Source: Pseudomonadota bacterium (GTDB lineage Bacteria > Pseudomonadota > Alphaproteobacteria > Rhizobiales > Xanthobacteraceae). From it: a stretch of DNA of 20,053 bases. The stretch spans positions 1-20,053 of the forward strand of contig JAEYRD010000022.1 in the NCBI GenBank assembly GCA_023435725.1. Direction: 5' to 3'. The position numbers and the translations under genes are program-made. How positions within the stretch are numbered: the stretch's first letter is position 1; each line of letters opens with the position of its first letter. Below the pieces are notes generated by a model. That model made no database searches and was not told the DNA's origin. It was given only the letters and a program-made list of their open reading frames with translations. Below, in pieces: positions 7,612-14,122 of the stretch.

Positions 7612-7709
7612 AAATTGTGCAGTTCTTAACCCCGTTCCTTGTCCGATAGCAGTTGCGGAGGCTCAACCAGAAGTTCGGGTTGCGGCGGCGAGGGGACCTG
7701 CGGATCAAG

Positions 7710-10139
7710 ATGGGCGATCGCGATCAAAACGATCAGGGTCGGAAGCGTATGGCCGGATGGTGGCGTGCCTCGCCGCTGCTCGGGCTCTATCGTCCTGCGC
7801 TCGTTGCGGCCGGCGTCGGTCTTCTGTTCTCTCTCGTCGGTGCGGCCGCTGTTGCGCGATGGGAAGACCGCGTCAACAGGATCGAGTTCGAGAACGCGGC
7901 CGAGACCGAAGCCATCGTCATGCAGAATGGCATGAGCGAGTATATCAGCAGGCTGGTTGCCCTGCGCACGCTGTTCGAATCCACCAACGAGGAAATCACC
8001 CGCAGCGAGTTCGAGACCTTCAGCGCCCGGCTGTTCGAGCGCCATCCCGGCATGCTGCGCATCGCCTGGCTGCCGCGCGTGAGCCGCAAGGAGCGCGCCG
8101 AATACGAGGCCGCGGCGATCTCGGACGGCGTGTCCGGCTATCGCATCAAGTCGCTCATGGGCGATGCCTTCGCGGTCGCGCCGCAAAGCGACGAATATTT
8201 TCCGGTGTTCTATTCGACCCAGCCGAAGACGTCGCCGGTCTACGGCATGGACTACCAGACCGTTCCGGAACGCCGCGCGGTCCTGGAGCGCGCGCGCGAC
8301 GACGACCGGGTCGCTTCCCTGCGCACGCACCTCTACGAACCCAAGGAAGGCAGCCGGCTGCCCGACGTTCTCGTTGCCCTTCCCGTCTACGCCAAGGGAA
8401 CGTCGCGCGACACGGTCGCTGACCGGCGTCGCAATATCGCCGGCTTCGTCGTCGGCATCTTCGACCTTCCGGTGCTGATCCAGTCCATTCGCGTGGCGAC
8501 CGGAGCAAGTCCCGCGGTCAGTTTGAACGTCTATCCCCCCTTCACGGCGCACATCGTCAGCCTGGCGGAAACGCTGCCGGACTATTCGTCGGCGGCTACG
8601 GCGCCGCAGTCGATGCGGGACGTCGCGCGGGCGCTGCACTGGTCGGGCAGTCTCAAGATCGGCGACAGCGATTGGCAGGTGCGCGCCATGCCGGCCGCCG
8701 GCGGTTCGCTGGAGACCGCCTACGACCGCTCGGCCGCGGTCCTCATCGTCGGCATGCTGCTGACGCTGTCGCTTGCAACCTATCTCATGCTCGCCAGCCG
8801 CAACTCGCGGCGGCTGTCGCTGGCGAACCGGCGGGTGCTCGAGCTCGCCCAGACCGACATTCTGACCGGGCTGCCGAACCGTGCCTTCTTTCTCGCCCGG
8901 CTCGACGAAATGAACGACCAGTTGAAAGCGAGCGGTTCGACGTTCTCGATCCTGATGCTCGATCTCGACCGGTTCAAGAACGTCAACGACTCCCTCGGCC
9001 ACGGCGCCGGCGATGTGCTGCTGCGCCAGGTGGCGCAGCGGCTGAAATCGGCGTTGCGCGCCACCGACGTGCTGGCGCGGCTCGGCGGCGACGAGTTCGC
9101 CATCATCCTGGACGGCTGCGAGAATCCGCGGGCTTGCGCAACCGAACTGGCCGGACGCATCGCCAAGCTCGTGGCCGAACCGTTCCTGCTGCCCGGACAT
9201 CGCGTCGAGATCGGCACCAGCATCGGCATTGCGATCGCACCGGACCACGGCGGCGACCAGGAGCAGTTGCTGAAGAAGGCCGACCTTGCGCTCTATCGTT
9301 CGAAATCGGCGGGCCGCGACTGCTTCACCGTCTACGATGAGGCGATGTCGGCCGAGCTCGAGGCGCGCAGCACCCTGGAAGGCGATCTGCGTGACGCCAT
9401 CGCGCGGTGCCAGCTCGAAGTGCATTACCAGCCGTTCGTCGATGCCGATACCGGCGCGCGGCGCGGTTTCGAGGCGCTGGTGCGCTGGAGGCATCCGACG
9501 CGCGGATTGATCCCGCCGGACCAGTTCATTCCGCTTGCGGAGGAGACCGGGCTGATCGTGCCGCTCGGCGAATTCGTGCTGCGGCGCGCCTGCGCGGATG
9601 CGGCGACCTGGCCTTCCGATCTGATGGTCGCGGTGAACCTGTCGCCGGTCCAGTTCAAGGAAGCCGAGCTGTTCGAGATGATCTGCGCGGCGCTCGCGGA
9701 TTCCGGCCTGCCGCCGCAGCGACTAGAGATCGAGATCACGGAATCCGTCCTGCTGGAACGCGGGGTCGAGAACCATGCCTTCATGGAGCGGCTCAAGAGC
9801 GTCGGCGTCGAGCTCGCGCTCGACGATTTCGGCACCGGCTACTCGTCGCTCAGCTATCTGACCGCGTTCCCGTTCGACAAGATCAAGATCGACAAGTGCT
9901 TCATCCGTAACCTCACGCATCAGCCGCGCAGCTCCGCCATCATCGCCGCGATCGTCACGCTGGCGCGCGGGCTGGACATGTCGGTCACCGCCGAAGGGGT
10001 CGAGACGTTCGAGGAGTTCGAGGCCTTGAAGGCGCTGGGCATCAATTTTGCCCAGGGCTATCTGTTCGGGCGTCCGCAGCTGGTCGCGCGGATCGAGTTT
10101 GATGCTCCGGCCCAACCTTCGCAGCTCGACGCCGCCTGA
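7710..10139 (+). CDS. Membrane-bound CHASE-GGDEF-EAL cyclic-di-GMP regulator
   Basis: With the ATG at 7710 the protein has 809 residues. An in-frame TTG at 7653 and an ATG at 7749 are alternatives, and the ribosome site does not decide. Order of parts: TM1 about 30-48; periplasmic CHASE-type sensor about 76-270 (FERHPGMLRIAWLPRVSR, PVYGMDYQTVPERRAVL); TM2 342-362; GGDEF domain 376-541 with intact RLGGDEF and an inhibitory RATD site five residues upstream; EAL domain to the end with EALVRW, VNLSP, EITES, DDFGTGYSS and AEGVET. All key residues are present, so it could both make and degrade c-di-GMP, although usually one activity dominates. The CHASE domain senses small periplasmic ligands. The divergent LivK-type receptor is a possible partner, which is inference. 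Confidence 0.92.
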   Translation: MGDRDQNDQGRKRMAGWWRASPLLGLYRPALVAAGVGLLFSLVGAAAVARWEDRVNRIEFENAAETEAIVMQNGMSEYISRLVALRTLFESTNEEITRSEFETFSARLFERHPGMLRIAWLPRVSRKERAEYEAAAISDGVSGYRIKSLMGDAFAVAPQSDEYFPVFYSTQPKTSPVYGMDYQTVPERRAVLERARDDDRVASLRTHLYEPKEGSRLPDVLVALPVYAKGTSRDTVADRRRNIAGFVVGIFDLPVLIQSIRVATGASPAVSLNVYPPFTAHIVSLAETLPDYSSAATAPQSMRDVARALHWSGSLKIGDSDWQVRAMPAAGGSLETAYDRSAAVLIVGMLLTLSLATYLMLASRNSRRLSLANRRVLELAQTDILTGLPNRAFFLARLDEMNDQLKASGSTFSILMLDLDRFKNVNDSLGHGAGDVLLRQVAQRLKSALRATDVLARLGGDEFAIILDGCENPRACATELAGRIAKLVAEPFLLPGHRVEIGTSIGIAIAPDHGGDQEQLLKKADLALYRSKSAGRDCFTVYDEAMSAELEARSTLEGDLRDAIARCQLEVHYQPFVDADTGARRGFEALVRWRHPTRGLIPPDQFIPLAEETGLIVPLGEFVLRRACADAATWPSDLMVAVNLSPVQFKEAELFEMICAALADSGLPPQRLEIEITESVLLERGVENHAFMERLKSVGVELALDDFGTGYSSLSYLTAFPFDKIKIDKCFIRNLTHQPRSSAIIAAIVTLARGLDMSVTAEGVETFEEFEALKALGINFAQGYLFGRPQLVARIEFDAPAQPSQLDAA

Positions 10140-10227
10140 GCGCGCCCGAGGGGCATGCGTGAAAATCGCTTGACCCGGGCATCCCCGGATGGTCGGTAGG
10201 ATCGTCTAGGGATGAAATAAGCACAAT

Positions 10228-11526
10228 ATGCGGCTTCCGTTCTTCTACGGCTGGGTCGTGGTCGCCGTGACCTTCGTCACCATGGCCATCGGCGTCAACG
10301 CACGCACCGCTTTCTCGCTGTTCTTTCCGCCGATCATCTCCGAATTCGGCTGGGAGCGTGGCGTCACCGCGGGCGCCTTCTCCTTCGGCTTCGTGGTGTC
10401 GGGTTTCGTCAGCCCGCTGATCGGCCGCCTGATGGACCGCGCCGGTCCGCGCGCGGTGATGGAGCTCGGCGTCGTGCTGATGGGCGGCGGGCTGTTGCTC
10501 GCCCCGCTCACCAGCCAACCCTGGCATCTCTACGTGACCATCGGCGTCATGGTCGGCGCCGGCTCAGTGTGTCTTGGCTATTCCGGCCAATCGCTGTTCC
10601 TGCCGAACTGGTTCATCCGCAAGCGCGGCTTTGCCATCGGCATCGCCTTTGCCGGCGTCGGCATCGGCTCGGTGACGCTGCTGCCATGGGTGCAGCACCT
10701 GATCGAGCAGACCAGCTGGCGCACCGCCTGCACCGCGATGGGCCTGCTGGTCCTGATCGTGCTGGCGCCGATCAACCTGTTCCTGCGCAAGCGCCCCGAG
10801 GACGTCGGCCTGCAGCCGGATGGCGATGGCGCCCGGGCCGCGGGGGCGGCACGAGCCGTCTCCAACGTCGTCGATCCCGACTGGGTCGGCATCGATTGGA
10901 CGCTGCGGCGGGCAATCGCGACCGCACGCTTCTGGTGGATCGCGGTCGGCTATTTCTGCGGCCTGTACATCTGGTACGCGGTGCAGGTGCATCAAACGAA
11001 ATTCCTGCTCGACATCGGCTTCAGCCCGAGCGTTGCGGTGTGGGCGCTCGGCATCGTCAGCCTGCTCGGTATTCCCGGCCAGATATGGCTCGGTCATATC
11101 TCAGACCGGATCGGGCGGGAGTGGGTCTGGGCCATCAGTTGCACAGGCTTTGCGATCTGCTTCGCGGCATTGATGGCGCTGAAGTTCCAGCCCTCGCTGT
11201 GGCTGGTCTACCTGATGGTGTTCACGCAGGGCGCGCTCGGCTACGGTCTCACCTCGATCATGGGCGCGGTGGTGTTCGAGATTTTCCAGGGCAGGCACCA
11301 GGGCAGCATCTTCGGCACGATCATGCTGGCGGCGTTGGCCGGCGGTGCGGCTGGTCCCTGGGTGACCGGCTTCCTCTACGATCGCGCCGGCGACTACACG
11401 CTCGCCTTCGGCATCGCGATCGTCATGAGCGGCTTGTCGGCGCTCTCGATCTGGCAAGCCGCCCCACGCAAGGTGCGGGCGGTGGCCGGCCGGCTGCACA
11501 AGCTGCAGTCGGAAACTGCGGAGTAG
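10228..11526 (+). CDS. MFS transporter (monocarboxylate/oxalate-formate-like)
   Basis: This 432-residue protein has about 12 hydrophobic segments and a cytoplasmic loop near residues 195-230 (FLRKRPEDVGLQPDGD). It starts FYGWVVVAVTF, typical of the OFA/monocarboxylate-like MFS branch. The loop 2-3 signature GRLMDRAGPRAVM is present. Members move small carboxylates or organic anions across the inner membrane with protons; the actual substrate is not readable. The ATG at 10228 is supported by TM1 starting at residue 5, although the purine-rich AGGGA upstream is rather far (about 16 bases). It seems monocistronic, 88 bp after the GGDEF-EAL gene and convergent with the slipin gene. Confidence 0.9.
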   Translation: MRLPFFYGWVVVAVTFVTMAIGVNARTAFSLFFPPIISEFGWERGVTAGAFSFGFVVSGFVSPLIGRLMDRAGPRAVMELGVVLMGGGLLLAPLTSQPWHLYVTIGVMVGAGSVCLGYSGQSLFLPNWFIRKRGFAIGIAFAGVGIGSVTLLPWVQHLIEQTSWRTACTAMGLLVLIVLAPINLFLRKRPEDVGLQPDGDGARAAGAARAVSNVVDPDWVGIDWTLRRAIATARFWWIAVGYFCGLYIWYAVQVHQTKFLLDIGFSPSVAVWALGIVSLLGIPGQIWLGHISDRIGREWVWAISCTGFAICFAALMALKFQPSLWLVYLMVFTQGALGYGLTSIMGAVVFEIFQGRHQGSIFGTIMLAALAGGAAGPWVTGFLYDRAGDYTLAFGIAIVMSGLSALSIWQAAPRKVRAVAGRLHKLQSETAE

Positions 11527-11654
11527 GGCGTGTCCCCACAGATCCGGGATGCCTGTCAGGCGGGCATGCGGTGACGCCCCCGCAATGTCACTCATGACCC
11601 GGAGCGAGCGAGAGAGTGAGTTCGTGGAGCGTTCACAGTTTCCGGTTTGTTGGA

Positions 11655-12548
11655 TCAAGCCGGCAACGGTCGCGTGGCGGCAACGATGCCCATGGCCCCG
11701 CCGGGATTCATGGCATCAATCATCGTTGTCGGAATGAGAATTGTGGCACCACGCTCCTTGGTGGTTTCATAGATGATATTCATGGCGCGCAGCTGCAGAG
11801 CAGCCGGACTACGAGCGTAGATGTCGGCCGCCTCCACGAATTTTTGGGCGATCTCCTGTTCGGCCTGGCCAAGCAGCACGCGCGCCAGTCTCTCGCGCTC
11901 AGCCTGCGCCTGTCGGCTCATCGCATCCTGCAATCCAGGCGGCACGCCGATGTCCTTGATTTCAACCGAGATCACGGCCACGCCCCACTCTGCGGTCTTG
12001 CGTCCAATTTCATCGCGCAGAAGCTGATCGCCCTGCTTGCGCTCGGACAACAGCGTCGACAGCAGTGACGACCCGACCATTTCGCGAAGTGAGGTTTGTG
12101 CGACCTGAGTGATAGCCTGACGGTAGTTTGAAATCTCAAGCGCGGCGCGCTCGGGATCATGGATCTGCCAAAACACGATCGCGTCGATGTTCACCGGCAC
12201 GGTATCTTTGCTGAGCGCCTTTTCAGCATTGATTTCCGTGGTCTGAATGCGTTGATCGAGCCAGGAGGCCACCTCGTCGATAAACGGCACGATCACGAAC
12301 AAGCCGGGGCCGCGAATTGCGGACAGCTTGCCCAGGCGAAGGACGACCGCTCGCTCCCACTGCCCCGCAACCAGGATGGCCTGCGGGATCAAGAATGCGA
12401 CGATTGCGAGGCCACCGGCGACTGCATAGCCGCCGCGCGAACTTCTGTCGTAAGCGAGCCAGGCGATAAGAGCCGCAAATGCGAGAACTGACGCGGCAAG
12501 TACCAGGGAGAGCCGGCTCCCCCCGTTTGCTTTGAAATAGCTGTACAT
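11655..12548 (-). CDS. Slipin / SPFH (band 7) family membrane protein
   Basis: The 297-residue protein has two hydrophobic segments (about 14-33 and 41-61), then a band 7/SPFH domain starting at QAILVAGQWERAVVLRLGKL and continuing through GPGLFVIVPFIDEV, the stomatin-like TTEINAEKALSKDTVPVNID and EWGVAVISVEIKDIGVP. An Ala/Glu-rich helix follows (about 210-245), as in oligomerising stomatin-like proteins. Slipins form ring-like membrane scaffolds and often pair with an NfeD-type protease gene; none is present here. The ribosome site AGGAGG lies inside the last codons of the upstream GntR gene and only five bases separate the two genes, so translation is probably coupled. The GntR pairing suggests tightly controlled expression, perhaps under envelope stress (inference). 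Confidence 0.92.
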   Translation of the reverse strand: MYSYFKANGGSRLSLVLAASVLAFAALIAWLAYDRSSRGGYAVAGGLAIVAFLIPQAILVAGQWERAVVLRLGKLSAIRGPGLFVIVPFIDEVASWLDQRIQTTEINAEKALSKDTVPVNIDAIVFWQIHDPERAALEISNYRQAITQVAQTSLREMVGSSLLSTLLSERKQGDQLLRDEIGRKTAEWGVAVISVEIKDIGVPPGLQDAMSRQAQAERERLARVLLGQAEQEIAQKFVEAADIYARSPAALQLRAMNIIYETTKERGATILIPTTMIDAMNPGGAMGIVAATRPLPA

Positions 12549-12553
12549 GACGA

Positions 12554-12943
12554 CTATTCCTCCTGTCTTGCGAGGGCCTTTATCCGATCGGCCAGGGCAA
12601 CGGGATCGATGCCCGCCGCGACGGCCGTAGCGAGAGTCTGTTTTGCCAGACTGTCAATCTGCTTCGTTTGTTCGCGAACACTGATCGCGGGCGGCGGCTG
12701 GGCGACAAAACTTCCGCGGCCGCGAACCAGAGTGATGGCGCCCATTCGTTCGAGCTCGTCGTAGGCGTGCCGAACCGTATTGAGGTCGATCTTCAGAGCA
12801 ACTGCTACTTCGCGCATCGTTGGCATCTGGTCGCCGCGCGTCAGCACGCCCGCCCCGAGGTTGCGCAGAATCTGCTCCCGAAGCTGGATGTAGATGGGAA
12901 CGCCCGAATTTTCGAGACGAAGTGATTCTAGTAGTGTATGCAT
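12554..12943 (-). CDS. GntR-family transcriptional regulator, YtrA type
   Basis: The 129-residue protein is the short YtrA type: a GntR winged helix-turn-helix at about residues 15-80 (PIYIQLREQILRNLGAGVL, MPTMREVAVALKIDLNTVRH, YDELERMGAITLVRGRGSFV) and a short helical tail instead of a large effector domain. YtrA-type regulators usually repress their own operon, often of membrane-protein genes, which fits the slipin gene five bases downstream. An in-frame TAG lies one codon upstream of the ATG and no ribosome site precedes it, while a -10 like TATAGT ends ten bases upstream. The mRNA is therefore probably leaderless. A dyad covers the start codon and this -10, which suggests autorepression. 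Confidence 0.92.
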   Translation of the reverse strand: MHTLLESLRLENSGVPIYIQLREQILRNLGAGVLTRGDQMPTMREVAVALKIDLNTVRHAYDELERMGAITLVRGRGSFVAQPPPAISVREQTKQIDSLAKQTLATAVAAGIDPVALADRIKALARQEE

Positions 12944-12957
12944 TGACTAGTACACTA
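12932..12957. promoter_or_regulatory. Inverted repeat TAGTGTA-N12-TACACTA, candidate GntR operator
   Basis: Arms 12932-12938 and 12951-12957 are perfect 7-bp inverse copies. The site spans the GntR start codon, overlaps the -10 of the GntR promoter and contains the -35 of the opposite promoter. YtrA-type regulators are known to bind inverted repeats near their own promoter; assignment to this GntR protein is inference from position. Confidence 0.65.
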
Positions 12958-12972
12958 TACATCAGGTATTAT
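12943..12972 (+). promoter_or_regulatory. Sigma70-type promoter for the DUF1127-fusion/hydrolase genes
   Basis: TTGACT (12943-12948) and TATTAT (12967-12972) are 5/6 matches to the -35 and -10 consensus with an 18-bp spacer. Transcription would start near 12979, leaving a leader of about 87 nt before the ATG at 13066. The -35 lies within the candidate GntR operator. Confidence 0.65.
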
Positions 12973-12980
12973 CTCGTCAA
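12954..12980 (-). promoter_or_regulatory. Promoter for the GntR-slipin operon, probably giving a leaderless mRNA
   Basis: On the minus strand TTGACG (12980-12975) and TATAGT (12959-12954) are 5/6 matches with a short 15-bp spacer. The start of transcription would fall at about 12943-12947, at or within four bases of the GntR ATG (12943). No ribosome site lies before the ATG. Confidence 0.5.
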
Positions 12981-13033
12981 CGTCTATTCGTCCGCGCGCG
13001 AAGCCCGGACGCGCCGTGCCAATTCCGAAAAGG

Positions 13034-13049
13034 CGAAGCGAGCGCTTCG
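13034..13049. repeat. Short palindrome in the leader, just before the ribosome site
   Basis: CGAAGCG-AG-CGCTTCG (13034-13049) can pair as seven bp, but with only two loop bases it would open partly in RNA. It ends two bases before the AAGGAGG ribosome site (13052-13058) and might affect translation of the fusion gene. Confidence 0.35.
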
Positions 13050-13065
13050 TCAAGGAGGCGCTGCA

Positions 13066-14040
13066 ATGACCACGACCTTCAGCACAACGGCCTTTTCCCG
13101 GACGAGCAGAACGAAGCGGCACCTCTTCGGCCACATCGGAACATGTCGCGGCGCGTTTCAGGAATGGCGCAAACGCGAGAGGCTGCGCGCGGATTTGTTC
13201 GCTCTGAATGACAGGGAGCTCCAGGACATCGGCATCGCGCGCGGCGAGGTCGACTACGTTGCCTCGAACCGCTCTCACGACCCGCGAGGTGTCATCGCCG
13301 GCGATCAAGTTGAGATGCGGCCCGACCGGAGGGGGGCTCCGATGCGACTTTGCGGGTGGACCATCGCTCGCGCGATCATTGTCGCGGTACTCTGCAACGC
13401 GTGCGCTTTCGCATTTATGAGCGAGGCCCGAGGTCAGTGTAGAGCGCGGGACGTCTTGCAGAATCGCCTGGCACACAAGGAGGCTTCCCAAGCCGATCAG
13501 CCCCGGATTCCAATCGCGTCAGCCGTCGATATTCCCGTGTGGAAGAAGATTGCAATAGGGACGTTTCCGGACTCGTTCGCTCTCCGCCGCGCGTTGAACG
13601 CCGCCGGATGCGGCGTTGGTGACACCGCGGAGGAGATTCTTGCCCGGCCGGCCTTTACCCTCAGTGTCAAGAGGACAGAACTGGAGCTTCTCGCCGTCTC
13701 TGCGGCCGAGCTCGGCTTTGACGCCGAGACTGCATCACTGGGGCAAATCTACGCCCGCGCCCAACAACTGGGTTTTGGACTTGCGCCAGCAGAAATCGGT
13801 CCTCAACTGAGGCTTCAATATTTCGATCAGCCGATTGGTGAATTTCTCATCATCGGAATGGAGCCGATCAAAACCTGGGAAGGTGAGCCAGTCATTCTGA
13901 CCGTTGCCAATGGCGGCGCTGGACTCCTTCTCATTGGTCAAGACGGCCGCGCCGACGCTGAAGTATTCGTTGGATCCCGCTTTCTGTTCGTGCGGACAAA
14001 TAAGGTCGAACCTGCGGAGACGTCAGTTGTACATTACTGA
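13066..14040 (+). CDS. DUF1127 domain fused to a conserved secreted protein of unknown function
   Basis: The 324-residue frame starts at ATG 13066 behind AAGGAGG (13052-13058). Residues 30-66 are a DUF1127 (YjiS-like) domain: FQEWRKRERLRADLFALNDR, then ELQDIGIARGEVDYVAS. DUF1127 is normally a whole protein of 45-90 residues, and in alphaproteobacteria some act in RNA-linked stress or phosphate responses. After Met93 comes a Sec-type signal (WTIARAIIVAVLCNACAFAF) and a 200-residue domain with VWKKIAIGTFPDS, AEIGPQLRLQYFDQPIGEFL and ANGGAGLLLIGQDGRADAEV. I recall similar conserved hypothetical proteins in proteobacteria but know no function. A strong ribosome site before Met93 could give a separate 232-residue secreted product. 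A signal segment in mid-protein is odd, so the frame is probably two genes joined by stop loss, or overlapping products. Confidence 0.75.
   Translation: MTTTFSTTAFSRTSRTKRHLFGHIGTCRGAFQEWRKRERLRADLFALNDRELQDIGIARGEVDYVASNRSHDPRGVIAGDQVEMRPDRRGAPMRLCGWTIARAIIVAVLCNACAFAFMSEARGQCRARDVLQNRLAHKEASQADQPRIPIASAVDIPVWKKIAIGTFPDSFALRRALNAAGCGVGDTAEEILARPAFTLSVKRTELELLAVSAAELGFDAETASLGQIYARAQQLGFGLAPAEIGPQLRLQYFDQPIGEFLIIGMEPIKTWEGEPVILTVANGGAGLLLIGQDGRADAEVFVGSRFLFVRTNKVEPAETSVVHY
13328..13344 (+). promoter_or_regulatory. Internal ribosome site and start codon inside the DUF1127 fusion
   Basis: GGAGGGGGG (13328-13336) lies at ideal distance from the in-frame ATG at 13342 (Met93 of the long frame). 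Translation from here would yield a 232-residue protein that begins with its own signal peptide. This start explains the signal sequence better than the long frame does. Confidence 0.55.
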
Positions 14041-14122
14041 GCGAGCATGACGGATCATCAATTCCTTGTGCGGGCGTCTATCAATGTTGTTTTCCCGCGA
14101 AACCACTCTCCAGGAGGGCACC

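Noticed and set aside
7626..9494. 622-codon open frame on the minus strand opposite the CHASE-GGDEF-EAL gene
   Set aside because: The composition is that of an antisense shadow and it lacks any recognisable domain; the opposite strand carries intact GGDEF and EAL motifs.
10212..10220. Mini-frame ATG-AAA-TAA just before the MFS gene
   Set aside because: A two-codon leader frame is probably chance; there is no attenuator-like structure around it.
12820..13065. In-frame upstream extension of the DUF1127-fusion gene
   Set aside because: It runs antisense through the GntR gene and across the promoters; the ATG at 13066 has a strong ribosome site and matches the expected domain start.
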